Positions 8,219 to 15,729 of a stretch of DNA of 64,000 nucleotides are shown here, in pieces; within the stretch, counting starts at the first letter, position 1; each line of letters begins with the position of its first letter. Made by a program: the position numbers and the translations under genes. Source of the DNA: Kordiimonadaceae bacterium (GTDB lineage: Bacteria; Pseudomonadota; Alphaproteobacteria; Sphingomonadales; Kordiimonadaceae). Where the stretch lies: the NCBI GenBank assembly GCA_017640725.1, contig JAEPQB010000002.1, positions 1 through 64,000 on the forward strand, given 5' to 3'. The notes under the pieces are model-generated. The model had not been told where the DNA came from and did no database searches. It worked only from the letters and a program-made list of their open reading frames with translations.

Positions 8219-9373
8219 GTGGATGCCTTCAACTTAGAAGAATTTTGGCAACTGGTAGTAGACGTTTGGACGAACGGCGTTTTTGGCATTGATATCGGCC
8301 AAATAATCGTAGCGTTTGGAATATTTTTCGTCCTCATGATGGTGCGTAACCTGTTCACTCAGTTTGTATTGCGCCGTCTGGAAAAAATTGTCGCCAAGAC
8401 CGACAATGAAATTGATGACACGCTCGTCGAGGCACTCAGGAACCCAATCAGGTTTGTGCCCATTGTGCTCGGCGTCTTTCTTTCCACAAGTTATCTGAGC
8501 TTGGCGCCGGACCTCCAGCAATTTGCGACCAACCTTAACCGCAGCCTGATCGCCTTCACTATTTTCTGGGCTCTATACCGCATCTCTGACCCGCTGAGCG
8601 AAATCATGATGCGCGCGGCCCACGTTCTCACCAGTTCAATGATTCAATGGTTGGCAAAGGCGGTTAAAATTGCCTTTGGTCTATTGGGTGCGGCGACAAT
8701 ACTCGAGATCTGGGGCATTCAGGTCGGTGCCATAATCGCAGGTCTGGGATTGTTTGGCGTTGCGGTTGCTCTGGGGGCCCAAGACCTTTTCAAAAACCTG
8801 ATAGCCGGACTGTTCGTTATTGGTGAGCGCCGGTTCCACCCAGGCGACTGGATATTGGTTCCAGGCATCGTTGAAGGCACGGTTGAAGAAATCGGCTTTC
8901 GCACAACAACAGTGCGCCGGTTCGATAAAGCGCCGGTTTATGTGCCCAATGCTCAATTGTCAGACAATGCGGTAACCAACTTTTCGCGTATGACCTATCG
9001 CCGAATTAAGTGGGTGATTGGGTTGGAGTACGGCTCAACCGGTGAGCAGCTCGCTCAAATTCGTGCCGCTATTGAAGAGTATGTGACCAGCAACAAAGAT
9101 TTTGTTCAGCCGAGTGAAACTTCGAGTTTTGTGCGGATAGATCGTTTTTCAGACAGTTCGATAGATATCCTTTTGTATTGCTTCACGCGCACAACAGACT
9201 GGATCGAGTGGCTGGCGATAAAAGAGAAACTATTGTTGCACATCAAAGAAGTCGTTGAAGACGCAGGAACAGGCTTTGCCTTTCCAAGCCGTACGCTATA
9301 TCTGGAAGCGATTGGCGAAGACATTGAAGTGGCGCCCCTGCATCCAACACCCCAGAAAAAGGAAAGTTCATGA
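8219..9373 (+). CDS. MscS-family mechanosensitive channel
   Basis: A 384-residue inner-membrane protein with about four to five hydrophobic segments in the first 190 residues. The diagnostic MscS pore and vestibule signature follows: 'GLGLFGVAVALGAQDLFKN' and 'RFHPGDWILVPGIVEGTVEEI'. It should open on membrane tension during hypo-osmotic shock. The start is GTG, with TAGGAG 10 bases before it. The stop overlaps the thioesterase start (ATGA). Confidence 0.92.
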   Translation: MDAFNLEEFWQLVVDVWTNGVFGIDIGQIIVAFGIFFVLMMVRNLFTQFVLRRLEKIVAKTDNEIDDTLVEALRNPIRFVPIVLGVFLSTSYLSLAPDLQQFATNLNRSLIAFTIFWALYRISDPLSEIMMRAAHVLTSSMIQWLAKAVKIAFGLLGAATILEIWGIQVGAIIAGLGLFGVAVALGAQDLFKNLIAGLFVIGERRFHPGDWILVPGIVEGTVEEIGFRTTTVRRFDKAPVYVPNAQLSDNAVTNFSRMTYRRIKWVIGLEYGSTGEQLAQIRAAIEEYVTSNKDFVQPSETSSFVRIDRFSDSSIDILLYCFTRTTDWIEWLAIKEKLLLHIKEVVEDAGTGFAFPSRTLYLEAIGEDIEVAPLHPTPQKKESS

Positions 9374-9747
9374 GTAGACGCCGCGTTATCATCCGTACGA
9401 CGCCGCAACCAGCGGACTTGAACGTCAACGGCAACATCTTCGGTGGTTGGGTTCTGTCGCAAATGGATTTGGCAGGTGCTGCCGTCGCGCGCGCCCGAGC
9501 CAAAGGGCCGGTTGCAACGGTTGCTGTTAATGGCATGCAGTTCCACAGGCCCATTGAAGTTGGCGACATGGTAAGCATCTACGCCGATGTGGAGAAAGTT
9601 GGCCGCACCTCTGTTTCCGTCGCCATCGAAGTATTTGCAGAGCGCGGTGTATCCGGCAATGAGCACGAGTATAAAGTTACCGAAGGTTGCTATGTGTTTG
9701 TGCTTGTGGACGACGACGGACGACCAAAACCAATTGATCCTGAATGA
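9370..9747 (+). CDS. YciA-type acyl-CoA thioesterase
   Basis: A 125-residue single hot-dog domain with the family's 'ADLNVNGNIFGGWVLSQMDLAG' region (catalytic Asp in QMDLA) and 'FHRPIEVGDMVSIYADV'. It hydrolyses short- to medium-chain acyl-CoAs in the cytoplasm and may help acyl-CoA recycling. It overlaps the MscS gene by four bases (ATGA), implying translational coupling. Confidence 0.9.
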   Translation: MSRRRVIIRTTPQPADLNVNGNIFGGWVLSQMDLAGAAVARARAKGPVATVAVNGMQFHRPIEVGDMVSIYADVEKVGRTSVSVAIEVFAERGVSGNEHEYKVTEGCYVFVLVDDDGRPKPIDPE

Positions 9748-9750
9748 TGC

Positions 9751-10137
9751 TTAATTCTGTGTTGGTTCAGGGTCCCCAATTGCGACGCCCATGCGGTCCA
9801 GTTCGCCGGTGCAGAAGTTAGCTGTATCATCCAAAAACTTACGCAGCTCTTGCGTTAATGTGTTTTTTGACAGTTGAACTGACAGTTCAAGATACCGTTC
9901 AAACGTAAGCTTGTTTTTGAATTCCTTCACCGTGCAATCGCAGAGGGGTTTGCAGGTGTTTTCTCCAAAACCCGGCACACATCCGTTCATGCACCGTTGA
10001 TGGTCCAGCGCGAGCAAATCCTCTGGGATGGTTTGCTGTGACTGCGCAAAAACTGACCAGGAAATGGAAACAAAGACCAGGAAGCTGAGCGCCCGGATAC
10101 ACCGCTGTCTCAACACGTTTGCCGACAAAATACTCAT
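9751..10137 (-). CDS. Exported cysteine-rich protein, unknown
   Basis: A protein of about 128 residues with a signal peptide ending near 'SWSVFAQ'. The mature part has six cysteines: four clustered in 'RCMNGCVPGFGENTCKPLCDC' (five in total) plus one near the C-terminus (NFCTGEL). This suggests disulfides or a metal site in the periplasm. A TTG start at 10146 is possible, but the ATG at 10137 is better placed behind GAGAGGG. It is convergent with the thioesterase, three bases between stops. I do not recognise the family. Confidence 0.55.
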   Translation of the reverse strand: MSILSANVLRQRCIRALSFLVFVSISWSVFAQSQQTIPEDLLALDHQRCMNGCVPGFGENTCKPLCDCTVKEFKNKLTFERYLELSVQLSKNTLTQELRKFLDDTANFCTGELDRMGVAIGDPEPTQN

Positions 10138-10280
10138 AGCACGCAAGCCCTCTCACTTATTTGTGTTAGCTTGCCCCTCGACAAGCCCATAGTGCAACCA
10201 CATATTCACCTAAACGCAGGCATTTGCTAGCGGCATGACTGCACTGGAATAATACCCTTAACTATAAAAAAGGAAGAAAA

Positions 10281-10751
10281 ATGGCTGAGGCAACATTTGG
10301 AGCTGGTTGTTTTTGGGGTGTGGAAGAAGTTTTTCGCACACTCGAAGGTGTTTCCGAAACATCTGTAGGTTATGCCGGTGGTCAAGTTGACAATCCAACG
10401 TACGAGCAAGTGTGCACCGATCGTACCGGCCATGCTGAGGTTGTGCGCGTAAGCTATGACCCTGAAGTGGTTAGCTATGAAACTTTGCTTGATGTGTTCT
10501 TTAACAATCACAATCCGACGCAGCTCAATCGCCAGGGACCGGATGTAGGTTCGCAGTATCGATCGGTTGTTTTCACGTCGGATGAGGCTGAAAAGGATTT
10601 GGTGGCTGCAAAAATCCAGGCACTGGGAACATCAGGTCGCTTTGCGAAACCAATTGTTACAACAATTGAACCGGAAGCGCCCTACTGGCCGGCGGAAGAT
10701 TACCATCAAAAATATCTGCAAAAGCGAGGGTTGAGCAGTTGCCATATTTAG
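10281..10751 (+). CDS. msrA: Peptide-methionine (S)-S-oxide reductase MsrA
   Basis: A 156-residue protein with the catalytic GCFWGVEE motif (nucleophilic Cys near residue 9), 'VGYAGG', 'YDPEVVSYETLLDVFF' and 'GSQYRSVVF'. It reduces methionine-S-sulfoxide in proteins, using thioredoxin. The Cys at the C-terminus (SSCHI) is in place to act as a resolving residue. It has a strong AAGGAAG ribosome site. Confidence 0.96.
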   Translation: MAEATFGAGCFWGVEEVFRTLEGVSETSVGYAGGQVDNPTYEQVCTDRTGHAEVVRVSYDPEVVSYETLLDVFFNNHNPTQLNRQGPDVGSQYRSVVFTSDEAEKDLVAAKIQALGTSGRFAKPIVTTIEPEAPYWPAEDYHQKYLQKRGLSSCHI

Positions 10752-10776
10752 GCCAACACAACTCAACACCCCGAAA

Positions 10777-10807
10777 AGAAAAGCCGCTTGTTTAAGCGGC
10801 TTTTTGG
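10777..10807. terminator. Bidirectional terminator between msrA and zur
   Basis: The hairpin AAAGCCGCTT-gttt-AAGCGGCTTT has A/T tracts on both sides, so it can terminate both convergent genes. Its right arm includes the last codons and stop of the zur-like gene. Confidence 0.8.
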
Positions 10808-11265
10808 TCTTTGGCGCACTTTGAACAGGTACCGTGAAGTTCAACAGTCTGCCGCTTAATTTGAAAAGACTGACCCGCGGCAGCACTGCTAACAGCCTTC
10901 GAGAGAGCTGGCGAAGAAACCTCCTCGACCGTTTCGCAATTATCACAAATGAGAAACTGGCTAATATGGTCTTCGCCCGGGTGCGGACATCCAATGTAGG
11001 CGTTTAAGGATTGAATCTTGTGAACGAGCCCTTCGTCCATCAAAAAATCCAGAGCACGATAGACCGTCGGAGGCTTGGCCGACCCACCTTCCGTTGCCAA
11101 CTGGTCAAGTAGGTCATAAGCCTTAACTGCCTTATGCCCTTGCCATATCATCGTCAGTATTCGTTTGCGCAACTCAGTAAACCTTGAGCCGCGTTCCGCG
11201 CATATGCGCTCTGCTTCCTCCACAGCATTCTCGATGCAAACGGAGTGATCATGTGAATGTGCCAA
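10792..11265 (-). CDS. zur: Fur-family regulator, Zur-type
   Basis: A 157-residue Fur-superfamily protein. The winged-helix DNA-binding domain spans residues 10-85, including 'KPPTVYRALDFLMDEGLVHKI'. The dimerisation domain carries the CxxC pairs CDNC and CSKC that hold structural zinc. The divergent 'HPGEDHISQFLICDNC' and the His-rich start favour Zur (zinc uptake repressor) over Fur. No zinc-transporter gene is in the window, so the identity rests on sequence alone. The hairpin terminator overlaps its 3' end. Confidence 0.85.
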   Translation of the reverse strand: MAHSHDHSVCIENAVEEAERICAERGSRFTELRKRILTMIWQGHKAVKAYDLLDQLATEGGSAKPPTVYRALDFLMDEGLVHKIQSLNAYIGCPHPGEDHISQFLICDNCETVEEVSSPALSKAVSSAAAGQSFQIKRQTVELHGTCSKCAKDQKAA

Positions 11266-11325
11266 GACAATTCCCCTGCAATTTGCCTAAGTTTAACGCC
11301 AACCGCCGGGGGATGCCAGTTCATA

Positions 11326-12234
11326 CTACTGCAGAGTTTTGCGTTCCTTAGAGAATTCGCCGGATTTGCTGCCATGCAGGGTCTCCAAAACTTCCTCCGT
11401 TAGTCGATCAAGCTCCAATTCAGCTTCATTGACCTCGCGTTGGTCGGCGGAGCTCAACTTTTGTACCAGATTGGCAAACCTGGAAAGATATTGGGACCGC
11501 TTGCCTTCAAACCTGCTCTCCAAAGACTGATCTTCAAAACCATTCAGACCAAAAAGATGTTCAACTCTATTGTCGGGAGACGGAAAAGCTGGAACTTGTC
11601 GATCGTTTACTCTCCTTGGCAAGGACAAGTCCGACTGCAGTGCTTGTACTGGAACACCATAGTAATTTTGCATTTTCCCAAGAATACTCTCTGAAACCGT
11701 CATTTCGACTGCCACCATTTCTCCGGTTTCATATTGTTTAGGCAGACCTAAAGGCGTCGCCTCCATACCGGCACTCATAACCCGAGGCAGCAAAAAGGTA
11801 TCTCCAATCGCAGTCAACGACTTAATGCCATGCTGCAAGCAAAACTCGAACATAGCGCACATCAACCTACCCTTTATGCTGACACCTTCGTCATCAACAG
11901 GCGAATGATGACACACGAAAAGCCTAGAAAACTCCCATGTTTCGATACGGCGGGGCATATCGCGCTTTGTGCAAAGGTCCTGGAAAACAGCATTTAACAT
12001 GCAAGGGCTAGTGGTTGGCACCAACCGGATTCCGCCTTGTAAAGATCCCTCGGTATCAAGTGCCATTAAGTAAATCGCACTTGTTGTATCAAATTGGTCG
12101 ATTTCTCGACCACTCACATCTCCAAGATCTTTCCAGCCTCGCCCTTCAACAAATAGGCGATGCCTTTGTAGAAACATCTCGTCAAACAAAATAGGATGAT
12201 TGTCAATTTCATAGTGGGGGATAGCGTAGATCAT
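11326..12234 (-). CDS. luxI: LuxI-type acyl-homoserine lactone synthase, C-terminally extended
   Basis: With the ATG at 12234 (GAGG six bases upstream; the upstream in-frame TTG at 12273 is poorer) the protein is 302 residues. All LuxI signature residues are present: Arg24, Phe28, Trp34, Asp46, Asp49, Arg70, Phe84, Glu101 and Arg104, in 'RHRLFVEGRGW', 'EIDQFDT', 'GGIRLVPT' and 'ETWEFSRLFV'. It should make an N-acyl-homoserine lactone from S-adenosylmethionine and an acylated carrier. LuxI proteins are usually about 200-220 residues. This one carries about 90 extra C-terminal residues, charged and helical (rich in Glu, Arg and Leu), of unknown function. It sits directly downstream of a luxR gene. 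Confidence 0.92.
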   Translation of the reverse strand: MIYAIPHYEIDNHPILFDEMFLQRHRLFVEGRGWKDLGDVSGREIDQFDTTSAIYLMALDTEGSLQGGIRLVPTTSPCMLNAVFQDLCTKRDMPRRIETWEFSRLFVCHHSPVDDEGVSIKGRLMCAMFEFCLQHGIKSLTAIGDTFLLPRVMSAGMEATPLGLPKQYETGEMVAVEMTVSESILGKMQNYYGVPVQALQSDLSLPRRVNDRQVPAFPSPDNRVEHLFGLNGFEDQSLESRFEGKRSQYLSRFANLVQKLSSADQREVNEAELELDRLTEEVLETLHGSKSGEFSKERKTLQ

Positions 12235-12292
12235 CGGAAACCTCGTTCTGTTGGTGCTTCTGCAACAATGCAATAGCAGATAACGGGATGTC

Positions 12293-12307
12293 TCTGATCT
12301 AATCAGA
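12293..12307. promoter_or_regulatory. Putative lux-box palindrome upstream of luxI
   Basis: A perfect inverted repeat, TCTGAT-CTA-ATCAGA, centred about 65 bases upstream of the luxI ATG in the luxR-luxI gap. Position and size fit a LuxR-type binding site that would give positive autoregulation of the synthase. The sequence is not a textbook lux box, so the regulator is an inference. Confidence 0.45.
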
Positions 12308-12376
12308 CTATTGTTTTCTGATTACGCCTATGATTGAAAAAGTTGAATTGGTTGAAGTGGGTTTTGAAAAATGAAC

Positions 12377-13228
12377 CTACAGTACAAACAATCTACGTCT
12401 TGACGCCGCTACGACGGCTTGCACTCTTGTGTTCACACCTAAATTTTTCTTGGCAGCTTCCACATGATTATGAACCGTGGACTCACTTATCTGCAAAATC
12501 TGAGATATCTCCCAGTCAGACTTGCCTTCTGCAACCCATTGCAGGCAATCAAGTTGCCGAGGAGTAACTTTTTTCACAGGGTCATGAAACGGTTGATACT
12601 TTATGTGATCTTTTAGTTTGATGGCTTTTTCATGAAGGTACATTGCCGCAAGTCCGAGGCCCCGCCTAATTTCGTCAGACGTGTCTGGTTTATCCCCCAT
12701 CATAGAAACAATGCTCACAGAGCCATCTTCCATATGTATTGGAACAATAAGTCCATCCGACAGGTTGAAATCATGTAAAGCTTCTTCAAACATTCGTTTC
12801 GACGCGTCGTTCACCCTATCGCGGCGCCATTGATCGCTCCAAAAAAATGGGTATTTGGAGACTAGGCCATGTTGCAACGAGCTATCTGTGAACATGTATC
12901 CTTGATCTCTATAATGAACTGACCAGTCGTCTGCCAGTGAGCCGAAGATTAGTCTAGGTTGGACTCCAGACCCTTTCTGATAAACTTGACCACATCGAAA
13001 CTGAATGTAGCCATATTGAGAGATCAGCGCAGCGAACTCCTCTTCCAAATCCAGCACATTGTCTAGCTCGCGAATCCTGTCTACGAAATCGAGCACCTTC
13101 ACTTCAATGTCAGCTTCAGCAGACAAAAAGTCTCTCCATTCATTGAAAACTGACCAAAATGTAACCGGTTGACGGGTGTTGTACAACGTTTTGTTGAGTT
13201 CGAGCACAAACGAGGCCGTGATCTTCAA
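12377..13228 (-). CDS. luxR: LuxR-type quorum-sensing regulator
   Basis: A 283-residue protein with an N-terminal autoinducer-binding domain and a C-terminal GerE-type helix-turn-helix. The ligand residues occur at exactly the TraR spacing: Trp102, Tyr106, Asp115 and Trp130 (TraR 57, 61, 70 and 85). The DNA-binding domain reads 'TPRQLDCLQWVAEGKSDWEI' followed by 'SESTVHNHVEAAKKNLGVNT'. The N-terminus has about 45 residues more than TraR. The likely start is TTG at 13228, only 16 bases after the stop of the M20 hydrolase gene; a GTG seven codons in is an alternative. It probably binds the product of luxI and regulates luxI and other genes. Confidence 0.92.
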   Translation of the reverse strand: MKITASFVLELNKTLYNTRQPVTFWSVFNEWRDFLSAEADIEVKVLDFVDRIRELDNVLDLEEEFAALISQYGYIQFRCGQVYQKGSGVQPRLIFGSLADDWSVHYRDQGYMFTDSSLQHGLVSKYPFFWSDQWRRDRVNDASKRMFEEALHDFNLSDGLIVPIHMEDGSVSIVSMMGDKPDTSDEIRRGLGLAAMYLHEKAIKLKDHIKYQPFHDPVKKVTPRQLDCLQWVAEGKSDWEISQILQISESTVHNHVEAAKKNLGVNTRVQAVVAASRRRLFVL

Positions 13229-13244
13229 TAATCCGCTGAGCTCT

Positions 13245-14552
13245 TCACCTTTGCAGCAAGCTCTTTGCCACCGCGGTTAGCGATCTTGTCCCGGTTTTTA
13301 ACGTGGGCTCTCTGTCTGGTGCAAAAAACGGTGAATGCAAGCTGGGCAGCTTCTTTTCACCTGCTGCTGCCAACTCAGCATCCGCCTCTGACACGGCGCC
13401 AAGCCAGTATATCACACTTGGGATATTGTCCTCAGTGCGACCAAAGTAAGCAAAGTCCTCAGCCCCCATAACGGGCGTGAGTTCTTTCACGTTGTCCGAG
13501 CCCAGCTCGTCTTTGAGGACGTCTGCGACACGCCGAGCCAGCACCGGATTGTTGTAAGTGGACGGTGTGGCTTCGCTATAGGTCACCTCAGGCCACAATT
13601 CTTCTGGCAGGCCAATAGAATGTGCCTGTGCTTCAGCAATACGTTTGATGCCTGACAGCAAATTGGCGCGCACTTCATCAGTGTACGACCGAACGGTCAG
13701 CTGCAGGTGGGCACTGCTGGAGATAATATTGTGTTTGGTGCCTGAATGAATGGAACCAACCGTCACAACAGCAGACTCTAATGGCGATGTTTCACGGGAT
13801 ACCAGCGTCTGCAATGCGATTACAATTTGTGATGCCAGCACTACTGGGTCTTTCGTAGTGTGAGGATATGCGCCGTGGCCGCCAATGCCTTTGATAGCTA
13901 TGTCCACTGAGTCCACGTTGGCAAGCGCATAGCCCGCCGTCAGCCCTACCTGCCCCGCAGGCAAAGATGCGCTGGTGTGTAGCGCAATATTAAAATCGGG
14001 TTTTGGGAATCGTTCATACAAGCCGTCTGCCAGCATCGCCTTGGCACCGCCAACCCGCTCTTCGGCAGGTTGCCCAATCAGCACAAGTGTCCCGCTCCAG
14101 CCGCTACGGTCGGCGGCCATCGCACGTGCCGTGCCCACTAAAGAGGTCATGTGCACATCGTGGCCACACGCGTGCATAACCGACACCTCGTCACCTGCAT
14201 CATTGAAGCCTTTGGCCTGGCTCGCGTACGGCAGCCCGGTCTGCTCTTTCACGGGCAAACCATCCATATCCGCCCGTATCAACAGTGTTGGACCTTCACC
14301 ATTTTTCAGCACAGCGACCAGACCATGGCCGCCAACGTTTTCTGTAACCTCATACCCTGTATTTCGAAGCTCCAGTGCCAAACGTGCTGCTGTATTTTCT
14401 TCATGAAACGACAGTTCAGGGTTTTGATGCAAATGCAGGTATAGCGCCTCCAAATAGTCGTAGTCGTCCTGGGCTTGCGCAAAACTCACCTGGGAAAAAA
14501 CAGTGGCGACCGCTGCTGACAGGCCCAAGGCCTTTCTGACTGAAAGCTTCAT
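13245..14552 (-). CDS. Exported M20-family amidohydrolase/peptidase
   Basis: Using the ATG at 14552 (GGGAG ribosome site, 22 bases after the rodA stop) the protein has 435 residues. It has a signal peptide (to about 'SFAQA'), then a zinc hydrolase of the M20D amidohydrolase type (hippurate/IAA-amino-acid hydrolase-like). Motifs are 'LHQNPELSFHE', 'LIRADMDGLPV', 'MHACGHDVHMT', 'GQPAEER' and 'MGAEDFAYF'. It should cleave N-acyl amino acids or related amides in the periplasm. Longer upstream starts would overlap rodA and spoil the signal peptide. It is followed closely by luxR, but nothing in the sequence shows that it acts on AHLs. Confidence 0.88.
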   Translation of the reverse strand: MKLSVRKALGLSAAVATVFSQVSFAQAQDDYDYLEALYLHLHQNPELSFHEENTAARLALELRNTGYEVTENVGGHGLVAVLKNGEGPTLLIRADMDGLPVKEQTGLPYASQAKGFNDAGDEVSVMHACGHDVHMTSLVGTARAMAADRSGWSGTLVLIGQPAEERVGGAKAMLADGLYERFPKPDFNIALHTSASLPAGQVGLTAGYALANVDSVDIAIKGIGGHGAYPHTTKDPVVLASQIVIALQTLVSRETSPLESAVVTVGSIHSGTKHNIISSSAHLQLTVRSYTDEVRANLLSGIKRIAEAQAHSIGLPEELWPEVTYSEATPSTYNNPVLARRVADVLKDELGSDNVKELTPVMGAEDFAYFGRTEDNIPSVIYWLGAVSEADAELAAAGEKKLPSLHSPFFAPDREPTLKTGTRSLTAVAKSLLQR

Positions 14553-14574
14553 CAATAACTCCCGAATTTGGGTT

Positions 14575-15729
14575 TTAGACGATACCGCTGCCCCGCGGCG
14601 CGATGGTAACATGACGGTGCACTGAAACGGAGAGAATAAGCCCATAGGCGATCATCCACGTCAGCATGGAAGACCCGCCCCAAGATATCAAAGGCAGCGG
14701 AACACCCACCACTGGCAGTAACCCCATGACCATGCCGACATTAATCATCACATAGAGGAAAAGGGCAATCGCCAAGCCTGAGGCAAGCAGTCGGCCAAAC
14801 TGATTGCGGCACCCGATGCCAATCAGCAGCCCATAGCTCAGCACAATGCCATACAATCCAAGAACAATAGTTGCACCCATGAGGCCAAATTCTTCCACCA
14901 GTACGGTAAAGATGAAATCGGTTTTCATCTCGGGCAGGAAATTCAAATGGCTTTGGGTGCCCTCAAGAAAGCCCTTGCCCGTCATGCCCCCGGAACCAAG
15001 AGCAATTTTTGACTGGGTTATCTGATACCCAGCCCCCAGGGGATCAGACTCTGGATTAAAGAATGTCAGCACCCGGTTTTGCTGATAGGTGTTCAAAAAT
15101 GGCCAAATGGCGAACGCGAGCGGCACAACACCAACTGCGGCTGTCACAAACATCCATGCTGGCACACCTGCAAGGAACAATGTCGCGGCACCGCCTGCGA
15201 TGATCATGATCGCTGTACCAAGATCAGGCTGGCGATAAACGAGCGCAAACGGGATCATCAGCAACAGTCCAGGCACCAGAAGGGACTTCAAACTCCTGCT
15301 CTGCAGCTGGGTTCGCCCGTGATAGTAGCGCGCTATCGCCATCACCACTGCAATTTTCATCAGCTCAGAGGGTTGAAGGCGCATAAAGCCGATATCCAGC
15401 CAGCGCTGCCCCCCCATGCCGGTGTCGCCGATGAATTCGACCGCGAACAAAAGTGTGATGCCCGCAAACCACGCGGGATACGCGAGAGCCATCCAGTATC
15501 GAATGTCGACCACTGCTATCGCCAGCATAAGCAAAAGGGCAATGCCAAACCGCATCATATGCCGGCTTGCCCAGGGGTCCCACTGACCGTCGGCGACTGA
15601 AAAAAGCATCGCAAAGCCGACTGTCGCAATCAAAATAGTTGCGAGCACAATGCCCCAATTCAAGCTCGCAAATCGCTGAATAACGCTTTTTTCCACCCGG
15701 CGTGGCCCAAACATACGGGATGTACCCAT
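14575..15729 (-). CDS. rodA: Rod-shape SEDS glycosyltransferase RodA
   Basis: A 384-residue polytopic membrane protein of the SEDS family (about ten helices), with 'GAGYQITQSKIALGSGGMTGKG', here read as GAGYQITQSKIA then GSGG, and 'FIFTVLVEEFGLMG'. It polymerises peptidoglycan glycan strands together with PBP2 during cell elongation. Its ATG overlaps the mrdA stop by one base (TAATG). Confidence 0.96.
   Translation of the reverse strand: MGTSRMFGPRRVEKSVIQRFASLNWGIVLATILIATVGFAMLFSVADGQWDPWASRHMMRFGIALLLMLAIAVVDIRYWMALAYPAWFAGITLLFAVEFIGDTGMGGQRWLDIGFMRLQPSELMKIAVVMAIARYYHGRTQLQSRSLKSLLVPGLLLMIPFALVYRQPDLGTAIMIIAGGAATLFLAGVPAWMFVTAAVGVVPLAFAIWPFLNTYQQNRVLTFFNPESDPLGAGYQITQSKIALGSGGMTGKGFLEGTQSHLNFLPEMKTDFIFTVLVEEFGLMGATIVLGLYGIVLSYGLLIGIGCRNQFGRLLASGLAIALFLYVMINVGMVMGLLPVVGVPLPLISWGGSSMLTWMIAYGLILSVSVHRHVTIAPRGSGIV

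Noticed and set aside
13245-14552. M20 hydrolase as an AHL-degrading enzyme because it precedes luxR
   Set aside because: M20 amidohydrolases are not established AHL acylases and nothing in the motifs supports it; neighbourhood alone is not evidence.
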